Source of the DNA: Cellulosimicrobium funkei | GTDB taxonomy: Bacteria; Actinomycetota; Actinomycetes; Actinomycetales; Cellulomonadaceae | NCBI RefSeq assembly: GCF_004519295.1 | Contig: NZ_SOZH01000002.1 | Span: forward strand, 186,001-250,000 | Reading direction: 5' to 3' | DNA: 64,000 nucleotides | Shown: in pieces, positions 15,659 through 22,943 of the stretch | Position numbering within the stretch: position 1 is the first letter of the stretch | Layout: every line of letters begins with the position of its first letter | The notes under the pieces: model-generated | What the model was told of the DNA's origin: nothing | What the model saw: the letters and a program-made list of their open reading frames with translations, nothing else | Database searches by the model: none | Program-made: the position numbers and the translations under genes

Positions 15659-18600
15659 TCACGAGTACCGCACCTCCTGGCTCCGGCGCCGGACGACCGT
15701 CATCTCGTCCCGCTGGTTCCCCGTGGGCCCGAGGTAGTTGAACGCGTACGAGAGCTGGGCGTACCCGCCCGCGAGGTGCGTCGGCTTGAGCAGGATGCGC
15801 GTGAGCGAGTTGTGGATGCCGCCGCGCAGGCCCGACGTCTCGGCGAGCGGGACGTCGATCGTGCGGTCGGTCGCGTGGAACATGTAGACCGTGCCCTCGG
15901 GCATCCGGTGGCTGACGATCGCGCGCGCCACCACGACGCCGTTGCGGTTGTACGCCTCGATCCACTCGTTGTCCGCGACGCCGATCTTGGCCGCGTCGGC
16001 CGGGCTCATCCAGATGCCGGGGCCGCCGCGCGACAGCGACAGCATGAAGAGGTTGTCCTGGTACTCCGAGTGGATCGCCCACTTGTTGTGCGGGGTCAGG
16101 TACCGCACCGCGACCTCCGCGTGCCCGGCAGACCCCGGGTAGCCCGACGGCGAGGTGTCGCCCACGACGGGCGAGTCGCCGAACAGCCGGTGCATGTCGA
16201 GCGGCGGCCGGAAGACCGGCAGGTGCTCGCCGAGCTCGATCATCCAGTCGTGGTCGAGGTAGAAGTGCTGCCGACCCGTGAGGGTGTGCCACGGCTTGAG
16301 CCGCTCCACGTTGACGACGAACGCCGAGTACCGGCGCCCGCCGTGCTCCGAGCCCGACCACTCGGGCGAGGTGATGACCGGGGTCGGGCGGGACTGGACG
16401 TCCGGGAACGTCACGCGCTTGCCCTGCTCGTCGCGGGCGAGGTCCGCCAGGGGCGTGCCCGTGCGGCGCTCGACGTGCTCGAACCCCTGCACGGCGAGGC
16501 GACCGTTCGTCGTCCCCGAGAGGGCGAGGATCATCTCGCACACGTGCGTGTCGCGGTCGAGGCGCGGACGACCGGCGGCGGGGCCGTCGGGCACGAGCCC
16601 GTTGCGCCGGCCGAGGTCCGCGACCTCCGGCCCGGGCGAGAACTGCACGCCCTTGGTCGCCATGCCCGCCTTCTCGGTGAGGGGGCCGAGCGCGGCCATG
16701 CGCGCGGCGAACGCCGGGTAGTCGCGCTCGACGACCACGAGCTTCGGCATCGTCACGCCCGGCACGAGCTCGCGCTCGGTCACGGGCTGCCCCGAGTCGG
16801 TGAGCGCGCCGTGCGGGACGGCCATCTCGTCCGGGGTGTCGTGCGCGAGCGGGGCGGCGACGAGGTCCTCCCGCACCCCGAGGTGCGTCACCGCGAGCTC
16901 GGAGACCTTCGCCGCGACGGTGTGGAAGATGTCGAAGTCCGTGCGCGTCTGCCACGGCGGGTCGATCGCCGGGTTGAACGAGTGCACGAACGGGTGCATG
17001 TCCGTCGAGGACAGGTCGTGCTTCTCGTACCAGGTCGCGGCGGGGAGCACGACGTCCGAGAACAGCGTCGTCGACGTCATCCGGAAGTCGAGCGTGACGA
17101 GCAGGTCGAGCTTGCCCCGCGGCGCCTCCTCGCGCCACGTCATCGACCGCGGGCGCCGCTCGGGACCGGACTCCGCGGCGTTGACCGCGGCGTCCGTCCC
17201 CAGGAGGTGCTGGAGGAAGTACTCGTTGCCCTTGCCCGACGACCCGAGGATGTTCGCGCGCCACACCGTGACGACGCGCGGGAAGTTCGCCGGGTCGTCG
17301 GGGTCCTCGCACGCGAACCGGAGGGTCCCGGCCTTGAGCTCGTCGACGACGTGCTGCGCCGGCTCCTTGCCCGCCGCGCGGGCCTCGTCCACCAGGTCGA
17401 GCGGGTTGCGGTCGAACGTCGGGTAGCTCGGCATCCAGCCGCGCTGCGCGGACTCGACCAGCGTGTCCGCCGTCGTGCGCCCGGAGAACTGGCCCCGGGC
17501 GAGCGGCGACGCGAGCGCGTCCGCGGGCAGGCCGTCGTAGCGCCACTGGTCGGTCGCGAGGTACCAGAACGCGGTGCCGATCATCTGGCGCGGGGGGCGC
17601 GACCAGTCGAGGCCGCCCGCGTACTGTGCCCACCCCGTGACGGGACGGCACTTCTCCTGCCCCACGTAGTGCGCCCACCCGCCGCCGTTCACGCCCTGGC
17701 AGCCCGTGAGGGTGGTCAGCGCGAGCATCGCGCGGTAGATCGTGTCCGAGTGGAACCAGTGGTTCGTGCCCGCGCCCATGATGATCATCGAGCGCCCGCC
17801 CGAGTCGAGCGCGTTCTGCGCGAACTCGCGCCCGATGCGTGCGGCTGCCGCGGCCGGGACGCCCGTGAACCGCTCCTGCCACGCCGGGGTCGCGGGCGTC
17901 GCGTCGTCGTCGTAGCCCGCGGGCCACTCGCCCGGCAGGCCGAGCTCCGGCCGGTTCACGCCGTACTGCGCGAGCAGCAGGTCGAGCACCGTCGTGACGA
18001 GCCGCCCGCCGACGCGACGCGCCGGCACGCCACGCACGACGACGCCCGCACCGCCCAGGTGCGCGCCCGCGTCGTCGCCCGGGGCCGGGTCGAGGTCGAA
18101 CCGCGGCAGCCCGACGGCGACCGTCTCGTACGAGTGGTCGGCCGAGGGAGAGCCCGGGTCCGCCGGGGTAGAGCCCTGGTCGGCCGGGGTAGAGCCCTGG
18201 TCGGGCGACAGCGGGCGCTCGGGGACGGTGTCGCGGCTGGGAGGCGTCTGGGGGGAGCCCCAGAAGACGCCGTGCGGGTCGGCGACCGAGAGCAGCGGGT
18301 CGATGTCGCCGAGGTCGAGGTTCCACCGCCCGGCGTCGGCCTCGCCGTAGCGGTGGCCGAGGCTCCCGTGCGGGACGCGCGGGGTGCCGTCCGCGTCGAG
18401 CACGACGGTCTTGAAGCGCGCGTTCGCCGAGCCGGCGCCGTCGTCGCCGGGGCGCCCGACGCCGTCGGGCAGGTCCGCCGCGGTGAGGAACTTCCCGGGC
18501 ACGTACGTCGTGCCCGAGCCGTCGTCGTGCTCCTCGAGCACGACGAGGTGGGGGAGGTCCGTGAAGCGGGCCGCGTACTCCGCGAACTGCGGGGTGCGGC

Positions 18601-19588
18601 GCTGCGCGTAGTGCTCCGTGAGGATCACGTGGCCCATGGCCTGGGCGAGCGCGCCGTCCGTGCCCGGGTGCGGGGCGAGCCACTCGTCGGCGAACTTCGT
18701 GTTGTCCGCGTAGTCGGGCGACACAACGATCACCTTCTGGCCGCGGTAGCGCGCCTCGGTCATGAAGTGGGCGTCGGGCGTGCGGGTCACGGGGACGTTC
18801 GAGCCCCACATGATGCAGTACGTCGAGTTCCACCAGTCCGCGGACTCCGGGACGTCGGTCTGGTCGCCGAAGACCTGCGGGGACGCGACGGGCAGGTCGG
18901 CGTACCAGTCGTAGAACGACAGCATGGTGCCGCCGAGCATCTGGACGAACCGCGCGCCCACCCCGTGGGAGACCATCGACATGGCGGGGATCGGGGAGAA
19001 CCCCGCGATGCGGTCGGGCCCGTACGCCGCGATCGTGTGCACGTGCGCCGCGGCGACGATCTCCGCCGCCTCGTCCCACGTGGCGCGCACGAGGCCGCCC
19101 TTGCCGCGCGCCGCCTTGTAGGCGCGGGCGGTGGTGGGGTCCGTCGTGACCTTGCGCCACGCGAGCACCGGGTCGCCCGTGGCGGCGCGGGCCGCGCGGT
19201 AGGCGTCGAGCAGCGCGCCGCGCACGTAGGGGTAGCGCACGCGCGTGGGGGAGTAGGTGTACCAGGAGAACGCGGCGCCGCGGGGGCAGCCGCGCGGCTC
19301 GTACTCGGGCGAGTCCGGCCCCACGGAGGGGTAGTCGGTCTGCTGGGTCTCCCACGTGATGATGCCGTCCTTGACGTACACCTTCCACGAGCACGACCCG
19401 GTGCAGTTCACGCCGTGGGTCGAGCGCACGACCTTGTCGTGGGACCAGCGGTCACGGTAGAACACGTCGCCCTGGCGGCCGCCCGTGAGGAACACCTGCC
19501 GCAGGTCGTCGGACACCGTCCCGCGTTTGAGGTGCTTGCCGAGCCGCAGCAGCGCGTCCTCGACCGGGCCCTCCGACGTCGTCGTCAT
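15659..19588 (-). CDS. narG: Respiratory nitrate reductase alpha subunit (molybdoenzyme)
   Basis: 1309 residues, against about 1230-1260 for typical NarG. It reduces nitrate to nitrite at a bis-MGD molybdenum site. The N-terminal FS0 cluster site is HGVNCTGSCSWKVYVKDG with one His and three Cys, and the probable molybdenum-ligand Asp region is YCIMWGSNVPVTRTPDAHF. No twin-arginine signal is present, so the enzyme faces the cytoplasm. Residues about 462-482 are three 7-residue repeats (PDQGSTP, ADQGSTP, ADPGSPS) encoded by the 21-bp repeat family on the opposite strand; they fall in a variable loop and keep the frame. The ATG at 19588 has GGGAG upstream and overlaps the stop of a possible leader ORF. 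Confidence 0.96.
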   Translation of the reverse strand: MTTTSEGPVEDALLRLGKHLKRGTVSDDLRQVFLTGGRQGDVFYRDRWSHDKVVRSTHGVNCTGSCSWKVYVKDGIITWETQQTDYPSVGPDSPEYEPRGCPRGAAFSWYTYSPTRVRYPYVRGALLDAYRAARAATGDPVLAWRKVTTDPTTARAYKAARGKGGLVRATWDEAAEIVAAAHVHTIAAYGPDRIAGFSPIPAMSMVSHGVGARFVQMLGGTMLSFYDWYADLPVASPQVFGDQTDVPESADWWNSTYCIMWGSNVPVTRTPDAHFMTEARYRGQKVIVVSPDYADNTKFADEWLAPHPGTDGALAQAMGHVILTEHYAQRRTPQFAEYAARFTDLPHLVVLEEHDDGSGTTYVPGKFLTAADLPDGVGRPGDDGAGSANARFKTVVLDADGTPRVPHGSLGHRYGEADAGRWNLDLGDIDPLLSVADPHGVFWGSPQTPPSRDTVPERPLSPDQGSTPADQGSTPADPGSPSADHSYETVAVGLPRFDLDPAPGDDAGAHLGGAGVVVRGVPARRVGGRLVTTVLDLLLAQYGVNRPELGLPGEWPAGYDDDATPATPAWQERFTGVPAAAAARIGREFAQNALDSGGRSMIIMGAGTNHWFHSDTIYRAMLALTTLTGCQGVNGGGWAHYVGQEKCRPVTGWAQYAGGLDWSRPPRQMIGTAFWYLATDQWRYDGLPADALASPLARGQFSGRTTADTLVESAQRGWMPSYPTFDRNPLDLVDEARAAGKEPAQHVVDELKAGTLRFACEDPDDPANFPRVVTVWRANILGSSGKGNEYFLQHLLGTDAAVNAAESGPERRPRSMTWREEAPRGKLDLLVTLDFRMTSTTLFSDVVLPAATWYEKHDLSSTDMHPFVHSFNPAIDPPWQTRTDFDIFHTVAAKVSELAVTHLGVREDLVAAPLAHDTPDEMAVPHGALTDSGQPVTERELVPGVTMPKLVVVERDYPAFAARMAALGPLTEKAGMATKGVQFSPGPEVADLGRRNGLVPDGPAAGRPRLDRDTHVCEMILALSGTTNGRLAVQGFEHVERRTGTPLADLARDEQGKRVTFPDVQSRPTPVITSPEWSGSEHGGRRYSAFVVNVERLKPWHTLTGRQHFYLDHDWMIELGEHLPVFRPPLDMHRLFGDSPVVGDTSPSGYPGSAGHAEVAVRYLTPHNKWAIHSEYQDNLFMLSLSRGGPGIWMSPADAAKIGVADNEWIEAYNRNGVVVARAIVSHRMPEGTVYMFHATDRTIDVPLAETSGLRGGIHNSLTRILLKPTHLAGGYAQLSYAFNYLGPTGNQRDEMTVVRRRSQEVRYS
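18143..18205. repeat. Three 21-bp repeat units inserted in narG
   Basis: Units at 18143-18163, 18164-18184 and 18185-18205. The last two share CGGGGTAGAGCCCTGGTCGG; the first has diverged. They belong to the same family as the intergenic arrays elsewhere. Read on the narG strand, each unit is exactly seven codons, including TCT for Ser, a codon that appears rare in this GC-rich gene. Confidence 0.85.
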
Positions 19589-19680
19589 GCGGCGCTCCCG
19601 CCCCCCGGGGCGGCGGGGACCACCGGGCACCACCAGGGGCGGCGCGCCGGCGGCGACGACGGCACGGACAGGTACGACAT
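19585..19680 (-). CDS. Possible 31-codon leader ORF upstream of narG
   Basis: ATG at 19680 is preceded five bases upstream by a perfect AGGAGG (19691-19686). The frame runs 31 codons and ends in TGA at 19585-19587, overlapping the narG ATG as ATGA. The peptide has Trp-Trp-Cys in the middle (RRPWWCPVVP) and a Gly/Ala-rich end, with no signal peptide or membrane helix. The strong ribosome site plus stop-start overlap suggests that ribosomes translating it are handed to narG, as a coupling or attenuation leader. It could also be chance, or narG could start within a longer frame, so function is not claimed. Confidence 0.5.
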   Translation of the reverse strand: MSYLSVPSSPPARRPWWCPVVPAAPGGGSAA

Positions 19681-19813
19681 ACGAGCCTCCTGGGCGAGCA
19701 GGTGCGGCGGTCGGTCCACAGCCACTATGCCCAGGTCGCCCGGATCGCGCGCGGTGAGCGCGCGCCGTGGTCCCGTCCCTGCCGGGCCGGGCCGGGCTCG
19801 CTACCGTGGCGTC

Positions 19814-20323
19814 ATGACCGCACCCACCGGACGGCCCGCGGACGCGACCGTCGCCGTCGTCACCGTGTCCGACCGCTGCTCGCGCGGCGAGGCGGAGGAC
19901 TGCTCGGGACCTCTCCTCGCGGGGCTGCTCGCGGCGTCGGGCTGGGCGGTCGTCACCGACCTCGTGCCCGACGGCGTCGCCCCCGTCCGCGACGCGGTCA
20001 CCCGGGCGGTGGCCGGGGGAGCGCGCGTCGTGCTCACGACCGGGGGGACGGGCGTCGGGCCGCGTGACCTCACGCCCGAGGGCACCCGCGAGGTGCTGGC
20101 GCAGGAGGTCCCGGGCATCGCGGAGGAGCTGCGCCGCCGGGGCGCGGAGCACGTCCCCGCGGCGGTGCTGTCGCGCGGCGTCGCGGGGGTCGCGCCCGGC
20201 CCGCACGGGCGCGCGCTCGTGGTCAACCTCCCTGGCTCCACCGGCGGGGTGCGCGACGGCTGGGCCGTCCTGGAGCCGCTCCTGCCGCACGTCCTCGCGC
20301 AGCTCGACGGCGGCGACCACTGA
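19814..20323 (+). CDS. moaB: MoaB/Mog-type molybdopterin adenylyltransferase
   Basis: 169 residues forming one MoCF-biosynthesis domain. Motifs seen are VAVVTVSDRCSRGEAEDCSG at the start, VLTTGGTGVGPRDLTPE in the centre (the MPT/AMP-binding TTGGTG loop) and LVVNLPGSTGGVRDGW near the end. The family adenylates molybdopterin before metal insertion by MoeA. MoaB and Mog are not separable by eye here. The ATG at 19814 is six bases after TACCGT (19802-19807), a leaderless start. It is divergent from narG and converges on the moaC-moaD operon, so it has its own promoter within the molybdenum block. Confidence 0.9.
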   Translation: MTAPTGRPADATVAVVTVSDRCSRGEAEDCSGPLLAGLLAASGWAVVTDLVPDGVAPVRDAVTRAVAGGARVVLTTGGTGVGPRDLTPEGTREVLAQEVPGIAEELRRRGAEHVPAAVLSRGVAGVAPGPHGRALVVNLPGSTGGVRDGWAVLEPLLPHVLAQLDGGDH

Positions 20324-20349
20324 CGACCAGCCCGTCGGGGCGCGTCGAC

Positions 20350-20396
20350 CAGGCGGTCGCGGCGGGTCCGGGACCGTGACGAGCCAGGACCGCCTG
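20350..20396. terminator. Bidirectional terminator between moaB and moaD
   Basis: CAGGCGGTC (20350-20358) pairs with GACCGCCTG (20388-20396), and the loop contains a nested GGTCC-G-GGACC hairpin (20365-20375). It lies between two converging stop codons (20323 and 20428). No U-tract is present on either strand. Confidence 0.55.
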
Positions 20397-20427
20397 CTCG
20401 GCACGGGGCGGGGTCAGCCGGGCGGGG

Positions 20428-20664
20428 TCAGCCGCCGGCGAACGGGGGGAGGACGTCCACCGTCTCGTCCGCGGCGACCGGGGTGTCGTCGCTCGCCGCG
20501 CGGACGCCTCCCACGAGGAGCGAGCAGCGCGGGAGCACGCCGGCGAGCGCCGCGTGCCGGGCGACGACGGCGGCGTGCAGCTCGCCGACCGTCGTCGCGT
20601 CGACGGTCTCGGTCTCGGTGCCGGCGGCGTCGCGCGCGCCGGCGAAGTAGCGGACGGTCGCCAT
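20428..20664 (-). CDS. moaD: Molybdopterin synthase sulfur carrier MoaD
   Basis: 78 residues with a ubiquitin-like fold ending in Gly-Gly (VLPPFAGG), the site that is thiocarboxylated and donates sulfur to precursor Z in the MoaD-MoaE molybdopterin synthase. N-terminal VRYFAGARDAAGTETETV and the segment LVGGVRAASDDTPV fit the ThiS/MoaD family. It is the last gene of moaC-mobA-DUF6457-moaD, 3 bp after the DUF6457 gene. moaE is not in the window, so its partner subunit is encoded elsewhere. A 14-bp duplication downstream repeats the stop codon. Confidence 0.9.
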   Translation of the reverse strand: MATVRYFAGARDAAGTETETVDATTVGELHAAVVARHAALAGVLPRCSLLVGGVRAASDDTPVAADETVDVLPPFAGG

Positions 20665-20667
20665 CTC

Positions 20668-20961
20668 TCAGTCCTGCGCCCCGGCCGGGGCCGCCGTGCC
20701 GGGCAGCTCGGGCTCGGGCGTCCACGCGAGCGCGAGCTCGGTCGCCCGGTCGAGCACGTCCTGCACGCTGCGGCCCGACCCGTCGTGCACGGCGAGCCCG
20801 GCGACGTAGCCCGCGACGAACGTCGTGAGAGGCGCGGCGGGGCGCTCGATGCCGTGCGCGGCGTCGCGCGCGAGGTCGAGGACCGCGCCGATGTCGACGA
20901 CCTCCGGGTCGAGGTCGAGGTCCTGCGCGAGCGCGTCGACCCAGCGTTCGAGGTTCGTCAT
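20668..20961 (-). CDS. DUF6457 protein of the molybdenum-cofactor operon
   Basis: 97 residues, all-helical in appearance: LERWVDALAQDLDLDPEVVD at the start, then TTFVAGYVAGLAVHDGS. This matches the actinobacterial DUF6457 domain, which I associate with genes for molybdenum cofactor synthesis. Its ATG overlaps the mobA stop by four bases and moaD follows after 3 bp, so it is cotranslated with cofactor genes. It has no Cys, signal peptide or membrane segment. A role in guanylyl transfer or cofactor handling is suggested only by context; the biochemical function is unknown. Confidence 0.8.
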   Translation of the reverse strand: MTNLERWVDALAQDLDLDPEVVDIGAVLDLARDAAHGIERPAAPLTTFVAGYVAGLAVHDGSGRSVQDVLDRATELALAWTPEPELPGTAAPAGAQD

Positions 20962-21689
20962 CGTGGCCTCCTGCCGTCGTCGGGGGTGCCGGCGGGCGGG
21001 GCGCCGGGCACCGCGGGCGCGCCTGCTGCCAGGCGGCGCTCCTGCTCGCGGGCATCCTCCCACGTGTCCACGTCGTCGGTGGCGCCCGTGTCGTCGGGGA
21101 CGCCGATCGCGGGGAGACCGGCGAGGAGCCGCCGCACCGACGCGCCCTGCACGGTCGGCAGCGCGTCGAGCGCGGCGTCGAGCGCCGCGCGCTCGTACAG
21201 CCCGACGAGCCACTGAGCGCGTCCGTCGCGCACCGCGTGGACGGCGACCTCGCCGCTCCGGCGGCGGGCGGCGGCGAGCAGCGCGGGTACCGCCTCGGCG
21301 GCGCGGGGGACGTCGCAGGCGAGCACGAGCACCCAGGGCGCGCGGCCGTCGTCGGGCAGGGCGGCGAGCCCGGCCGCGATCCCGGCGACGGGCCCTCCGA
21401 ACGGCGGGTCCTCGCGCGTGCGGACGTAGCGCCCCGGGGCGGCGAGCTCGTCCGGCCCGACGACGACCGTCCGCGCTGCCCCCACGGCCGCCGCGAGCGC
21501 GTGCTCCAGCAGGGGCCGACCCCCGACGACGAGCCCCGGCTTGGGCGTCCCCAGCCGCTGCGCCCGCCCTCCGGCCAGCACGACGGCGTCGAACCGGAGG
21601 GACGGTTCGGCACCCCGTGCGCGGATCGGCAGCCCGAGGTGCCGACCCGGCCCGTCGGGTGTCGAGCCGTCGGCGGGGTGGGCGGTCAC
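20958..21689 (-). CDS. mobA: Molybdenum cofactor guanylyltransferase MobA
   Basis: 243 residues. After a 30-residue variable extension comes the nucleotidyltransferase motif FDAVVLAGGRAQRLGTPKPGL, then PFGGPVAGIAAGLAAL and the metal-binding region VLVLACDVPRA. MobA attaches GMP to molybdopterin to form the MGD cofactor needed by NarG. The gene starts at GTG 21689, overlapping the moaC stop by four bases, and its own stop overlaps the DUF6457 start by four bases. Some related actinobacterial proteins are annotated only as NTP transferases; the operon supports MobA. Confidence 0.9.
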   Translation of the reverse strand: MTAHPADGSTPDGPGRHLGLPIRARGAEPSLRFDAVVLAGGRAQRLGTPKPGLVVGGRPLLEHALAAAVGAARTVVVGPDELAAPGRYVRTREDPPFGGPVAGIAAGLAALPDDGRAPWVLVLACDVPRAAEAVPALLAAARRRSGEVAVHAVRDGRAQWLVGLYERAALDAALDALPTVQGASVRRLLAGLPAIGVPDDTGATDDVDTWEDAREQERRLAAGAPAVPGAPPAGTPDDGRRPR

Positions 21690-22156
21690 GGCTCGCGGTA
21701 CCAGTCGCCGGACTTGCCCCCGGTCTTCGCGACCAGCCGCACGTCCGTGAGCTCGACGGACTTGTCGAGGCCCTTGACCATGTCGACGACCGCGAGGCCC
21801 GCGACCGCGACGGCGGTGAGCGCCTCCATCTCGACGCCCGTGCGGTCCGCCGTCCGGACGGTGGCGGTGACGTCGACGCCGTGGTCGCCCACGACGAGGT
21901 CGACGACCGCCCCGTGGACGCCGATGACGTGCGCGAGCGGCAGGAGCTCGGACGTCCGCTTGGCGCCCGCGATCCCGGCGATGCGCGCGACGGCGAGCAC
22001 GTCGCCCTTGGGGACGGTCCCGTCGCGCAGCGCGGCGACGATCTCCGGCGAGCACCGCACGGTCCCGGTCGCTGTCGCGGAGCGGACGGTGGGCTGCTTG
22101 GCGGTGACGTCGACCATGCGCGCGTGCCCGCGCTCGTCGAGGTGCGTGAAGCTCAT
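21686..22156 (-). CDS. moaC: Cyclic pyranopterin monophosphate synthase MoaC
   Basis: 156 residues, first gene of the moaC-mobA-DUF6457-moaD operon. It converts the MoaA product to cyclic pyranopterin monophosphate. Family motifs are clear: MVDVTAKQPTVRSATATG at the start, KGDVLAVARIAGIAGAKRTSELLPLAHV with the active-site Lys and His, and GVEMEALTAVAVAGLAVVDM followed by GGKSGDWYR at the end. Start ATG 22156 matches the usual MoaC N-terminus (THLDERGHARMVDV). moaA, which must act before it, is absent from the window. Confidence 0.95.
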   Translation of the reverse strand: MSFTHLDERGHARMVDVTAKQPTVRSATATGTVRCSPEIVAALRDGTVPKGDVLAVARIAGIAGAKRTSELLPLAHVIGVHGAVVDLVVGDHGVDVTATVRTADRTGVEMEALTAVAVAGLAVVDMVKGLDKSVELTDVRLVAKTGGKSGDWYREP

Positions 22157-22253
22157 GCCGCCACTCTCGCACGCGGCGCCGCGCGTGGTGCCGTACGCGC
22201 GGACGGTCGGGGGATCGGGTGCGCTCGCGGCCCGCAGCCGCGAGGATCGGCCC

Positions 22254-22925
22254 ATGCGCAGCTCACTCCTCGACCACGCCGAGCGCTCCGTCGAGCCCGG
22301 CAGCTTCCAGCTCCAGAACGACCGCATGCTCAAGGTCGACCTCCGCGGCACCGGCGGGTTCTTCTTCGCGAAGCAGGGCTCGATGGTCGCCTACCAGGGC
22401 GACGTCGACTTCGCGTACGAGGGAAGCGGCGGTCTCGGCAAGATGTTCAAGAAGGCGTTCACGGGCGAGGGCATGTCGCTCATGAAGGTCTCGGGCAGCG
22501 GGGACGTCTTCCTCGCGCAGGACGCGGACCAGGTCTTCGTGCTCCACCTGGAGGACGAGGGCGTGACGGTCAACGGCGCGAACGTGCTCGCGTTCGAGAG
22601 CTCGCTCGCGTGGGACATCAACCGGGTCGAGGGCGCGTCGATGCTCAGCGGCGGCCTGTTCAACACGACGTTCACGGGGACCGGGTCGCTGGCCGTCACG
22701 GCGTTCGGCACGCCCGTCGTGCTCGACGTCGACGTCCCCACCTTCGTCGACATGCAGGCCGCGGTGCTGTGGTCGACGTCGCTGCAGTCCTCGATCCGCA
22801 AGACGGCGAAGCTCGGTGCCGCGATCGGGCGCGGGTCCGGCGAGGCGTACCAGCTCGCGCTCTCGGGGCGCGGGATCGTCGTCGTGCAGGCGTCGGAGGG
22901 GCACCCGCCGCCCGCGGCGAAGTGA
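22254..22925 (+). CDS. AIM24 family protein
   Basis: 223 residues of beta-rich sequence with repeated Gly patterns, for example GFFFAKQGSMVAYQGDVDF, GEGMSLMKVSGSGDVFLAQ and LFNTTFTGTGSLAVTAFG. This matches the AIM24/TerB-like double-psi barrel family, conserved in bacteria and fungi with no settled bacterial function. There is no signal peptide. The start ATG 22254 lies close to the divergent moaC start, and the gene converges on moeA with only 18 bp between the stops. Its placement in the molybdenum block is probably incidental. Confidence 0.85.
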   Translation: MRSSLLDHAERSVEPGSFQLQNDRMLKVDLRGTGGFFFAKQGSMVAYQGDVDFAYEGSGGLGKMFKKAFTGEGMSLMKVSGSGDVFLAQDADQVFVLHLEDEGVTVNGANVLAFESSLAWDINRVEGASMLSGGLFNTTFTGTGSLAVTAFGTPVVLDVDVPTFVDMQAAVLWSTSLQSSIRKTAKLGAAIGRGSGEAYQLALSGRGIVVVQASEGHPPPAAK

Positions 22926-22943
22926 TCGAGGCCGACCTCGGGC

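Noticed and set aside
19589-19813. An Fnr/Crp-type operator (TTGAT-N4-ATCAA) for nitrate respiration
   Set aside because: No such sequence is visible between narG and moaB. Control of nar here must use other sites or the leader region.
15440-20323. A very long plus-strand reading frame opposite narG and narH
   Set aside because: It is a shadow of the real minus-strand genes in GC-rich DNA. Only its last 170 codons (from 19814) match a protein family, MoaB/Mog. The rest is Arg, Val, Gly and Ala-rich with no domains.
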